This document shows, piece after piece, positions 24,321-32,310 of a DNA stretch of 64,000 nucleotides (position 1 is the stretch's first letter; every line of letters begins with the position of its first letter). The stretch comes from Nocardia takedensis NBRC 100417 (lineage in GTDB: Bacteria; Actinomycetota; Actinomycetes; Mycobacteriales; Mycobacteriaceae). The stretch spans positions 62,001-126,000 of the forward strand of contig NZ_BAGG01000124.1 in NCBI RefSeq assembly GCF_000308695.1, written 5' to 3'. The position numbers and the translations under genes are program-made. Below the pieces are notes generated by a model. The model did not search any database. It was not told where the DNA came from and saw only the letters and a list, made by a program, of their open reading frames with translations.

Positions 24321-24338
24321 ACTTCGCTCACAGCGAAG
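24321..24338 (-). promoter_or_regulatory. ClgR-type box upstream of lon
   Basis: The 18 bp match the ClgR operator consensus as I recall it (WNNWCGCYNANRGCGWWS) at every position, with the dyad TTCGCTCACAGCGAA. ClgR activates lon and clp genes in Streptomyces and Corynebacterium. The box is about 76 bp upstream of the lon start codon, a sensible activator position. Confidence 0.75.
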
Positions 24339-24458
24339 GAGACATCCGAAAAATTGGCCACGCCCTGTAAGACAAATGTAAGATGCGCAAGTGGTATACG
24401 ACATACCCGAATGGGCGCTGGAGGCTGCGGCGCGATGGGGAATGCAGGTAGACACACC

Positions 24459-24626
24459 ATGACTGATCAGCATCGATACCCGGAGAACGCCGACGAGGCC
24501 GAAGAATTCCTCGGAGGACTGCGATTCGATGACTCGGAGCCCGCGCCGGAGATTCCGGGCGCCGACGCCGTCGTGACCGTCTCTCGGACGGTCATATCGC
24601 CGGTTTCCCGGAACGCTGTCGACTAG
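24459..24626 (+). CDS. small acidic hypothetical protein
   Basis: A 55-residue, Glu/Asp-rich protein (NADEAEEFLGGLRFDDSEPAPEIPGADAV) with a moderately hydrophobic tail. The ATG at 24459 has a weak AGGTAG ribosome site; the frame extends upstream but with poor codon bias. It is divergent from lon and convergent with the HigA-like gene. I do not recognise it. Confidence 0.45.
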   Translation: MTDQHRYPENADEAEEFLGGLRFDDSEPAPEIPGADAVVTVSRTVISPVSRNAVD

Positions 24627-24642
24627 GCAGCGGGGTGATTTA

Positions 24643-24954
24643 TCAGGCGATGGTGAACGATTCGTCACCGAAGCGAGCGACGACCTCTAGTTTGCCGCCG
24701 AGACCTTCGATGTATTTGCGGATCGTCTCGAGTTTGGAGTGCTCGACGTCGCCGTGTTCGATCTTGGATACGGTCCGCTGACCGATACCGATCCGCTCGC
24801 CGAGTTCAGTCTGATTCAACTGCGACTGTTCGCGGAGTTCGGCCAGTCGGTAGGCCCTCTCGACGGCGCGCATGGTCTGGCGCACCGCCTCGACGCGAGA
24901 CTGGTCGTAACCGCCACGCGGATGCCGGGTCTGGTCACTGGTGTAGAACTCCAT
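24643..24954 (-). CDS. XRE-family antitoxin (HigA-like)
   Basis: A 103-residue protein. The C-terminal helix-turn-helix reads LAELREQSQLNQTELGERIGIGQRTVSKIEHGDVEHSKLETIRKYIEGLGG, split across about 38-88, typical of HigA antitoxins. The final strand LEVVARFGDESFTI is also a HigA hallmark. Its ATG overlaps by one base the TGA of a HigB-like remnant upstream on the same strand (TGATG), the standard toxin-first order. The antitoxin reading frame is intact although the toxin appears truncated. Confidence 0.88.
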   Translation of the reverse strand: MEFYTSDQTRHPRGGYDQSRVEAVRQTMRAVERAYRLAELREQSQLNQTELGERIGIGQRTVSKIEHGDVEHSKLETIRKYIEGLGGKLEVVARFGDESFTIA

Positions 24955-25172
24955 CAGTCCAACCCTCGTAGATGCTCGTCGTAGACTCGGTCGGCCTCCG
25001 GGATGTTATCCCGATACCACTTCTTCCACTGACCGGTCTTGTCTCCGGCGATGAGAAAGATCGCCTTCCGCCTGGGATCGAAGGCGAAGATGACCCTCGC
25101 GTTCGACCCGGGGACGCGGAGTTCTTTCATGTTGCTGTGCCGTGAGGCCTTCAGGATGTCGACGAAGGCGCG
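24954..25172 (-). pseudogene. 5'-truncated HigB/Gp49-type toxin remnant
   Basis: The frame ending at 24954 encodes the C-terminal two thirds of a Gp49-like HigB toxin: FVDILKASRHSNMKELRVPG, FAFDPRRKAIFLIAGDKTGQW and DRVYDEHLRGLD are near-consensus. Upstream of about 25172 similarity ends in Pro/Arg-rich sequence, and no ATG or GTG occurs before an in-frame TAA near 25273. The only start is the internal ATG at 25130 (58 residues), which drops the N-terminal strands. The toxin is therefore probably inactive, with the original 5' end replaced or deleted. Confidence 0.7.
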
Positions 25173-25228
25173 AGGTCTCGGTGGGGTTTCGGGGTGTTGG
25201 CGGAGGTGTGTGAATCGTGTCCTGGTTC

Positions 25229-25249
25229 GGGGCGGGTGGGGGGTGGGGG
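25229..25249 (+). other. G-quadruplex motif
   Basis: Four G-tracts of 4, 3, 6 and 5 bases are separated by single bases (C, T, T) on the plus strand. One-base loops make this a very stable predicted quadruplex. It lies about 50 bp upstream of the small ORF at 25297 and just beyond the point where HigB similarity ends. Confidence 0.6.
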
Positions 25250-25296
25250 TGTGGCAGGCTGCTAGGTCCGGTTACCTCGGACGAAGGATCGGGCCT

Positions 25297-25473
25297 ATGT
25301 TCAGCGATTACATCGAACCCCTTCGGGACCTGGCCGAACAGAATCGGGATCTGCTCGGATTCGTGGTCATCAATCTCGGGAACGCGACGTTGGGGATCAC
25401 GAAGTGGGGGCTGGATCTGGCGACGCCGATCCTGCAGCAGTTCTTCTCGGAGTATCCGCCGGGGCACCAGTAG
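25297..25473 (+). CDS. 58-residue small hypothetical protein
   Basis: The short ORF has codon bias like real genes here and a GAAGGAT ribosome-type site. The peptide is helical and amphipathic (MFSDYIEPLRDLAEQNRDLL) with a hydrophobic middle (GFVVINLGNATLGITKWGL) and ends EYPPGHQ. One membrane-associated helix is possible. No family is known to me. Confidence 0.55.
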   Translation: MFSDYIEPLRDLAEQNRDLLGFVVINLGNATLGITKWGLDLATPILQQFFSEYPPGHQ

Positions 25474-25637
25474 GCGTGGTGGGGATGTGGGCGCGTTGCC
25501 GGTCGGTGACGCGCGGGGGAGGGGTGTGGGGAGTGAGGCCGCGGAGGCGCGTGGGACTCGCGTTGACACTTATATCGACCTGATGAGACGGTTGGGGCCC
25601 TGCTATCTCGGACGGCCGCATGAGGGGGGATCCCGCG

Positions 25638-26993
25638 ATGTCGACACTCGCCTCGGGCGTGTTCATCGATTGGGAGGAGTTGACGGGGCAGTCGAAGTTC
25701 GTGGTCGATCTGATCACGTTCCCGATCTTCAGCGCGCTGGCGGGATGGCTGACGAACTGGACCGGCGTGCTGATGCTGTTCTGGCCGGTGCGGTTCCGTG
25801 GCGTGACCGTTCCGGGGTTGGCGGTGCTGTATCCGTATTACCCGCGCCGGGTGCAGGTGCTGCCGACGTTCTCGGGTGACGGCAGGCAACTCGGCTTTCA
25901 GGGTTTCATTCCGGCGCGCGCGGAGAAGATGGCCAGTATCTGTGTCGACAAGGCGTTGATGCGGATCGGCAGTCCTCGCGATTTCATCCACGAACTCGAT
26001 CTGGACGGTGTCGCCGACTACATCGCGGCGTTGGCGCGCAAAGAGCTCGAGTCGATCGTCGACGAGATCATGTACCGCGAGAATCCGGAATTGTGGCGGC
26101 CGGTGCCGAAACAGGTGAAGCAGGTCGTCTACCAGCGGGTGGAGCGGGAATTGCCCGCGTTGACGCGGCGCGCGTTCGCGACGTTGGGCGACAATATCGA
26201 TCAGCTGATCGATATCAAGAGTTTCGTGATCCGGTATCTGCGCGAGAATCCCTACATTCTCAAGGATCTGACGACGACGATCGCGGCGCCGGAATTGAAG
26301 TTCATGGTCAGGATCGGGTTGCTGGGCGCGCCGTTCGGTCTGGTGATGGCGTTGTATCTGCATGTGCATCACAGCATTCCGGTCATCGGGTGGCTGCCGT
26401 CGTGGGTGATCGTGTTGGCGAGCGCGGCGGCGATCGGCGTGATCGTGAACATGATCGCGGTGAAGATGGTGTTCGAGCCGGGTGATCCGCAGCCGCGCTA
26501 CAGATACGTGTGGAAGCAGGCGTTGCTGGCCAAGCGGCAACCGCAGGCGGCGCTCGATCTGGCCCATATCCTCGCCTACCAGGTGTTGACGTTGCCGAAT
26601 CTGTCGGCGGAGTTGCTGGAGGGTCCGAACGGCGACAAGACCCGGCAGTTGATCGAGCGACTGGTCTCCGACGAGATCCACCGGCAGCTCGGGCGGACCA
26701 CGCCGGTGGTGCGGGCGGCGTTCGGCAAGCGGCAGTTCGACAATCTGAAGGTGGGCGCGGCGGGTGCGGCGGTGGGTCTGGCGCCGACGATGATCCAGGA
26801 TGAGGAGTTCGCCCGCGAGCAGGCGACGAAGATCGATGATTTCGCGGCGCGCAAACTCCAGCAGTTGAGTCCGGGGGAGTTCATGGAGATGTTCTACGCC
26901 TCGGTGGAGCAGGACGCGTGGCTGTTGTATCTGCACGGCGCGGCGTTGGGCTTGGTGGTGGGCGCGGCGCATCTGCTGATCTTCGGTTGGTGA
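25638..26993 (+). CDS. DUF445 family membrane protein
   Basis: A 451-residue DUF445 (YheB-like) protein. It begins with a membrane segment containing PIFSALAGWLTNWTGVLMLFWP, continues through a long helical soluble region, and has further hydrophobic helices at about 236-255 and 260-280 and at the C-terminus (LHGAALGLVVGAAHLLIF). GWxTN plus a second INMIAVKMVF segment is the repeated DUF445 signature. The ATG at 25638 has GAGGGGGGA directly upstream and is preferred over 25620. The family's role is unknown, perhaps envelope-related. A U-tailed hairpin follows. Confidence 0.9.
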   Translation: MSTLASGVFIDWEELTGQSKFVVDLITFPIFSALAGWLTNWTGVLMLFWPVRFRGVTVPGLAVLYPYYPRRVQVLPTFSGDGRQLGFQGFIPARAEKMASICVDKALMRIGSPRDFIHELDLDGVADYIAALARKELESIVDEIMYRENPELWRPVPKQVKQVVYQRVERELPALTRRAFATLGDNIDQLIDIKSFVIRYLRENPYILKDLTTTIAAPELKFMVRIGLLGAPFGLVMALYLHVHHSIPVIGWLPSWVIVLASAAAIGVIVNMIAVKMVFEPGDPQPRYRYVWKQALLAKRQPQAALDLAHILAYQVLTLPNLSAELLEGPNGDKTRQLIERLVSDEIHRQLGRTTPVVRAAFGKRQFDNLKVGAAGAAVGLAPTMIQDEEFAREQATKIDDFAARKLQQLSPGEFMEMFYASVEQDAWLLYLHGAALGLVVGAAHLLIFGW

Positions 26994-27014
26994 TCGGAAC
27001 CACCGCAGCCAAAA

Positions 27015-27039
27015 CAAGCGGGCGTGCTTGCATTTTTCT
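27015..27039 (+). terminator. intrinsic terminator after DUF445 gene
   Basis: The stem CAAGC/GCTTG with a 6-nt loop is followed by ATTTTTCT, one of the few U-tailed terminators in the window. It lies about 20 bp after the stop codon. Confidence 0.6.
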
Positions 27040-27105
27040 GGCGGTCGGTGCGATGCTGGGTCCGCGCGCACTAGACGGCGCGTCCCGCGACGATAAGGGA
27101 ACCCG

Positions 27106-27897
27106 ATGGCCGACCTCGAGGCGCTGCTGGACGATTTCGCCGGTGAATGCGCCGCCCTGGAGACGATTGTCGCCCCGCTGGACGACCGAGGCTGGCATAC
27201 CCCGACGCCCGCGCCGGGCTGGGACGTCGCCCACCAGATCGGGCATCTGACCTGGACCGACGAGATCGCGACGCTGGCCGCCACCGACGCCGAACACTTC
27301 CACGCCCTGCTCGCCGAGGCGGGCCCGCGCGCGCTGACCTTCGTCGACGAAGCCGCCGCGACCGCCGCCGCGCTGCCCGCCGACGAACTGCTGGCCCGCT
27401 GGCGCGTCGGCCGCACCGCGTTGGCCGACGCCCTGCGCGCCGTTCCGGCGGGCGTCAAACTGCCGTGGTTCGGTCCGCCGATGAATCCGGCGTCGATGGT
27501 CACCGCGCGCATCATGGAGACCTGGGCGCACGGGCAGGATGTCGCCGACGCCCTCGGCGCGGATCGCGAACCCACGGCCCGCCTGCGCAATATCGCCCAC
27601 ATCGGGGTGCGCACACGCGATTTCGCGTACGCGGTGCGCGGTCTGACCGCGCCCGCCGAGCAGTTCCGGGTGGAGTTGACCGCTCCGGACGGCACTCTCT
27701 GGACCTGGGGTCCGGAGGACGCCGAGCAGCGAGTGACCGGTCCGGCTCTGGATTTCTGCCTGCTGGTGACCCAGCGCAGGCATCCGGAGGATCTGGCGGT
27801 GCGGGCGACGGGCGCGGACGCGCAGCGCTGGCTGACCATCGCGCAGGCGTTCGCGGGGCCGTCCGGAGCGGGACGGACCGCGGGTCAGTTCGCCTGA
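27106..27897 (+). CDS. TIGR03084-type DinB-fold metal-binding protein (maleylpyruvate-isomerase-like)
   Basis: A 263-residue protein. The N-terminal four-helix bundle has metal-ligand histidines in PTPAPGWDVAHQIGHLTWTD (about 34-54) and METWAHGQDVADAL (about 140-153), the three-His pattern of the mycothiol-dependent DinB/MDMPI superfamily. The C-terminal part (RHPEDLAVRATGADAQRWLTIAQAF) resembles an SCP2-like domain found in the TIGR03084 group. Such enzymes use mycothiol for isomerisation or detoxification. The specific reaction is unknown. Confidence 0.85.
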   Translation: MADLEALLDDFAGECAALETIVAPLDDRGWHTPTPAPGWDVAHQIGHLTWTDEIATLAATDAEHFHALLAEAGPRALTFVDEAAATAAALPADELLARWRVGRTALADALRAVPAGVKLPWFGPPMNPASMVTARIMETWAHGQDVADALGADREPTARLRNIAHIGVRTRDFAYAVRGLTAPAEQFRVELTAPDGTLWTWGPEDAEQRVTGPALDFCLLVTQRRHPEDLAVRATGADAQRWLTIAQAFAGPSGAGRTAGQFA

Positions 27898-28214
27898 GCG
27901 ACCGGGCTTCAGCGCGGGGTCAGGGCTGGTTTCGGAGCCGGCGAGCGCCACACTTGGGTGCGCCGTACGTGTCGACGGCCGGACGCCGTTGGCCGGGTGT
28001 CTGGTGAATGGCAGTCGAGAGTGCCGCTCGCCGACTACCCGGGATTTACCCGATCGTCAGCCGCGGGAAACATCTCGGTACTCCACCGCCTGTGATTCTG
28101 CTCAAACGGTGGGGCACGTTCCGGACTACGCACGTAGTCTGGACACCTGTATGGCTTTCAATGGTGCGGGCCGCCGAATGTCCGGAGACAACGGCGACGG
28201 GGAAGGAACGCATC
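27898..28214. other. intergenic region with promoter of the 28215 gene
   Basis: A 317-bp gap. It contains the dyad at 28124-28139 (listed separately), and GGAAGGAA at 28201-28208 is the ribosome site for 28215. No additional ORF with good codon bias and no RNA gene is seen. Confidence 0.5.
28124..28139. promoter_or_regulatory. 16-bp inverted repeat, possible operator
   Basis: GACTACG-CA-CGTAGTC is a perfect 7-bp dyad about 75-90 bp upstream of the GTG at 28215. The half-site ACTAC/GTAGT also occurs, with different spacing, in the palindrome upstream of the mce operon. The binding protein is unknown. Confidence 0.45.
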
Positions 28215-28901
28215 GTGACCGCACACCGCTCTGTTCAGTACGCGCGCCACGCGACGATCGTGGTGGCCGGCGCCGCCAGCCTCAGCCTGACGGTCGCGGC
28301 GGGGGCCTACATCGTTCACGAAATGGCGGATACCCAGCGCGGCGTGCCCGCAATCGGTGAACCTGTGCGGCAGCCCGCGGCGGTCGAGGAGGGTCCGCGC
28401 GTCACACCGCGCGCCCCCGCCGCTCCGGTCTTCCCGCAGGCGGCTTTTCGCGGCGCCCGACTGGGCGCGGTGACGGCCCCGAACGCGCCCGAGTTGGCCG
28501 AGGCCCCGGAACTTCGCCCCGACGCCGCCGAGCGGCCGCCGAGCGTCGAGGTCGTGTCGCCCGATCCCGCGGACCCGACGGGGCCCGCCACCCGATTCGG
28601 TCTCGGTGACGCCTACGTCGACGCCACGGTCACCCCGTCCGAACGCGACGCGGTGACGGTCACCCTCGACACCAACCTGTTCGCCGGGTTGACGGCGGAA
28701 TCGACGACCGGCGTGACGCGGGTGGTCACCGAGGTCGACACCCGTCGCGGCGCGGTGACGGTCGCGGTGACCGATCCGGTGCACGGCGATCACGATCTGC
28801 GGATCGACCGCACGCCCGCGCCCGCGCCGAGCGACGGGCCGCGCGCGGGTCGGGCCGAGATCGAGCAGGCCGGGGTGGTCCGGTCCGCCCGCCTCGGGTG
28901 A
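28215..28901 (+). CDS. membrane-anchored or secreted hypothetical protein
   Basis: A 228-residue protein with one N-terminal hydrophobic helix (about 13-36) that acts as signal anchor or signal peptide. A Pro/Ala-rich linker to about 110 follows, then a beta-rich acidic domain with repeated Val/Thr strands (AYVDATVTPSERDAVTVTLDT). The GTG start has a strong GGAAGGAA. It is 29 bp upstream of lhgO on the same strand, so the two may share an mRNA. No recognised family. Confidence 0.75.
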   Translation: MTAHRSVQYARHATIVVAGAASLSLTVAAGAYIVHEMADTQRGVPAIGEPVRQPAAVEEGPRVTPRAPAAPVFPQAAFRGARLGAVTAPNAPELAEAPELRPDAAERPPSVEVVSPDPADPTGPATRFGLGDAYVDATVTPSERDAVTVTLDTNLFAGLTAESTTGVTRVVTEVDTRRGAVTVAVTDPVHGDHDLRIDRTPAPAPSDGPRAGRAEIEQAGVVRSARLG

Positions 28902-28930
28902 GCCTCGCGCGTCCCCACTAGGGTTGCCGC

Positions 28931-30109
28931 GTGTACGACTTCTGCGTGATCGGCGGCGGCATCGTCGGTGTGGCGACTGCTCGGACGCTGCTGCGTCGTC
29001 ATCCCGGCGCGCAGGTCGTGCTGGTGGAGAAGGCGAGCGCGTTGGCCGCCCATCAGACCGGCCACAACAGCGGGGTCATCCATTCCGGGATCTATTACGC
29101 GCCCGGCAGTCTCAAGGCGCGGCTGTGCGCGGCGGGCGCCCGCTGGACCAAGGAATTCGCGGCGGCGCAGGGGATTCCGTTCGAGGTGTGCGGAAAGCTG
29201 CTGGTAGCCACCGATTCCGTCGAGCACCGTCGGATGCTGGACCTCTACGATCGGTCGATCACCAACGGCGTGGAGGTGGAACTGCTCGACGCGGCCGAAC
29301 TGCGGCGACGCGAACCGCGAGTGGCGGGGGTCGGCGCGCTGTTCGTGCCGGGGACCGGGATCATCGACTACACCGCCGTCACCGCCGCGTTGGCGGCGCA
29401 GGTCGTCGCCGAGGGCGGCCGGATCGTGCTGGACGCGGAGATCACGGAGTTGACCGAGACCGCGGATTCGGTGACGGCGTCAGGCCCGTCGGGTTCCTGG
29501 ACAGCGCGCACGCTGGTGGTGTGCGCGGGGTTGCAGGCCGATCGACTCGCGGCGCTGGCGGGGATCGACACCGATTTCCGGATCGTGCCGTTCCGCGGCG
29601 AGTACTACCAATTGCCGCCGGAGCGCGCGGGTCTGGTGCGCACGCTGATCTATCCGGTGCCCGATCCGACGCTGCCGTTCCTGGGTGTCCATCTGAGTCC
29701 GACCATCGACGGCGCGCTGACCGTGGGGCCGAATGCCGTGCTGGGGCTGTCGCGGGAGGGCTACCGCAAGGGCAGCCTCGACCTGCGCGACGCCCGCGAC
29801 GCGCTCGGTTTCCCGGGTCTGCACCGGGTGGCGCGCGCCCATCTGCGCACGGGCGCACGGGAATTGCGCAATTCCCTGTTCAAGCGGGGCTATCTGGCGG
29901 AGTGCCGTCGCTACTGCCCGGAACTGACGATGGCCGATCTGCTGCCGCGCGAGGCGGGCATCCGCGCGCAGGCGGTGTTGCGTGACGGCACCCTCGTCCA
30001 CGATTTCCTCATCGAGCGGACCCCACGGTCGGTGCACGTGCTCAACGCGCCCTCGCCCGCGGCGACTTCGGCGGTGCCGATCGCGGAATACCTGGTCGAT
30101 TCGCTGTAA
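28931..30109 (+). CDS. lhgO: L-2-hydroxyglutarate oxidase
   Basis: A 392-residue FAD-dependent oxidase of the DAO fold that oxidises L-2-hydroxyglutarate to 2-oxoglutarate, a metabolite-repair step. The FAD motif VIGGGIVGVATA is at residues 6-17. The LhgO signature HNSGVIHSGIYYAPGSLKA follows at about 45-63. FRGEYYQLPPE and the C-terminal LNAPSPAATSAVPIAEY motif are also typical. The length matches the family. It starts at GTG 28931. No partner hydroxyglutarate gene is nearby. Confidence 0.94.
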   Translation: MYDFCVIGGGIVGVATARTLLRRHPGAQVVLVEKASALAAHQTGHNSGVIHSGIYYAPGSLKARLCAAGARWTKEFAAAQGIPFEVCGKLLVATDSVEHRRMLDLYDRSITNGVEVELLDAAELRRREPRVAGVGALFVPGTGIIDYTAVTAALAAQVVAEGGRIVLDAEITELTETADSVTASGPSGSWTARTLVVCAGLQADRLAALAGIDTDFRIVPFRGEYYQLPPERAGLVRTLIYPVPDPTLPFLGVHLSPTIDGALTVGPNAVLGLSREGYRKGSLDLRDARDALGFPGLHRVARAHLRTGARELRNSLFKRGYLAECRRYCPELTMADLLPREAGIRAQAVLRDGTLVHDFLIERTPRSVHVLNAPSPAATSAVPIAEYLVDSL

Positions 30110-30239
30110 TCCGTATACCAAGCAACCGCCCGGTCGCAATCTGAAACTCCGTCGCACCGAATTCGGCGCAGACCCCTCGAATAAAGAGGAGCGCTGTAGT
30201 ACTTTTGATTTCGGCCGTGGAACACGCGACGGAGGGCCG

Positions 30240-30710
30240 ATGAGTCACATCAGATACGCCAGTGATGTCGGCGCACCGGTCGAAGTGGCCTTCGGCTACA
30301 CCGACAATCACCTGCTCGTCCCCGACTGGATGTTCGGCGTCGCCGCATTCGAACCCGCGGGCGAACTCGACCAGGGACTCGGCGCGGTCTACGCGACCAC
30401 CGCCCACGTCGCGCTGTGGCATCCCACCACGGTCTGCGAGATCACCGAGTACCGGCGCAACGTGGTCATCGGCTACACACTGCGCGGGCGGCTCTCGGGC
30501 ACGCTGACCCTGCGCTTCGACCCGCTCGGCTACGGTCGTTCGGTCCTCACCTCCGAGGCCGAATACACCGCGCCGCACGGGTTACTCGGCAGGCTGTGCA
30601 ACGGTCTGCTCGATTCGGCGGTCAGACAGGCACTGAGGCGAACGGAGTCGCAATTGCGCAGGGAGATCGAGCAATTCCACGGGACCGATCTTGTCGGACG
30701 GATTGCGTAG
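30240..30710 (+). CDS. SRPBCC/polyketide cyclase-like protein
   Basis: A 156-residue START-like protein: MSHIRYASDVGAPVEVAFGY opens with the usual first strand and helix, and GLLGRLCNGLLDSAVRQALRRTESQLRREIEQ is the long C-terminal helix that closes the hydrophobic cavity (about 120-150). The fold binds small hydrophobic ligands. The ligand is unknown. GGAGGG is slightly close to the ATG. The RNase H gene begins 10 bp downstream and is likely co-transcribed. Confidence 0.83.
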   Translation: MSHIRYASDVGAPVEVAFGYTDNHLLVPDWMFGVAAFEPAGELDQGLGAVYATTAHVALWHPTTVCEITEYRRNVVIGYTLRGRLSGTLTLRFDPLGYGRSVLTSEAEYTAPHGLLGRLCNGLLDSAVRQALRRTESQLRREIEQFHGTDLVGRIA

Positions 30711-30720
30711 GGTGCCTTCC

Positions 30721-31326
30721 ATGATCATCGTGAGCACCGACGGATCCTGCCTCCGCAACCCCGGGGGAGCCATCGGCTGGGCGTGGGTCAACCATGAGGG
30801 CGGCTCCGGCCACGGCGGCGCGCCCACCGGCACCAATCAGGTCGCCGAACTACGCGCGATCCTCGAGGCGATCCTGGCCCACCCCGGTCCGGAGCCGCTG
30901 CTGATCGAGAGCGATTCGCTGTACGCGATCAAATGCTCCTCCGAATGGGTCTCGGGCTGGCGGATGAACGGCTGGCGCACCTCCACCGGAGCGCCGGTCA
31001 AGAACGTCGACCTCGTCCGACAGATCGACCGCGCCATCTCGGGTCGTCCCGGCCCGGTCCGGTTCCGCTGGGTGCGCGGGCACGTCGGCAACTACTTCAA
31101 CGAGCAGGCCGACGCGCTCGCCGGGCAGGCCGCCCGCGAGATCGCGGCCGCCGTGGCGGTCGGCGAGGTGCCCACCGTCGAACTCCCGGCCGTCACCCTC
31201 CCGGCCGTCATCGTGGACGAGCCGATCATCGCTCCGCAGCAGATCACGCCGTCGCAGACCACCGGGCCGCGGGCCTCGGGGAAGGCGGTCGCGCCCGCGA
31301 CTCCTCAGACGTTGACGTTGTTCTGA
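30721..31326 (+). CDS. rnhA: RNase HI family ribonuclease with C-terminal extension
   Basis: A 201-residue protein; residues 1-140 are RNase HI. The four catalytic acids are visible: Asp in STDGSCLRNPGG, Glu in NQVAELRAI, Asp in IESDSLYAI, and the last in RGHVGNYFNEQADALA. It removes RNA from RNA-DNA hybrids. After about residue 140 comes a 60-residue low-complexity tail rich in Val, Pro, Ala and Thr, unrelated to RNase H. A 13-bp terminator follows. Confidence 0.92.
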   Translation: MIIVSTDGSCLRNPGGAIGWAWVNHEGGSGHGGAPTGTNQVAELRAILEAILAHPGPEPLLIESDSLYAIKCSSEWVSGWRMNGWRTSTGAPVKNVDLVRQIDRAISGRPGPVRFRWVRGHVGNYFNEQADALAGQAAREIAAAVAVGEVPTVELPAVTLPAVIVDEPIIAPQQITPSQTTGPRASGKAVAPATPQTLTLF

Positions 31327-31361
31327 GGGTCGACGCGACCGCGAGGCGCTCCGCCCGAAGA

Positions 31362-31398
31362 CCTCCGGCGGTGGTGAACCACATCCCACCGCCGGAGG
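31362..31398. terminator. bidirectional terminator between rnhA and the mce operon
   Basis: A perfect 13-bp stem CCTCCGGCGGTGG/CCACCGCCGGAGG with an 11-nt loop lies between the convergent rnhA stop (31326) and the last mce-locus stop (31411). Confidence 0.85.
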
Positions 31399-31410
31399 CG
31401 CTCGGGGAAC

Positions 31411-32181
<771 letters not shown>

Positions 32182-32272
32182 CTATAAATCCTGCACTTTC
32201 CCGGCGCGCGGACGCACCGATCGGTCTGACCAGCCGAAACGAGCCGGTCGTATCGGTCTGTCTGCGAGTATG

Positions 32273-32304
32273 CCCCGGCCCGCGGGCATGCCCTCGGGCC
32301 GGGG
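32273..32304 (-). terminator. hairpin between mceF and the Mce-associated gene
   Basis: A perfect 10-bp stem CCCCGGCCCG/CGGGCCGGGG closes a 12-nt loop that can itself pair (GGGCATGCCC). It sits just after the mceF stop and about 90 bp before the next start. It is probably a partial terminator or processing site within the operon. Confidence 0.55.
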
Positions 32305-32310
32305 TGATCC

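Noticed and set aside
25308..27839. An 843-codon minus-strand frame opposite DUF445 and the TIGR03084-type gene
   Set aside because: It has Arg/His/Pro-rich shadow composition, and both plus-strand genes have ribosome sites and family motifs.
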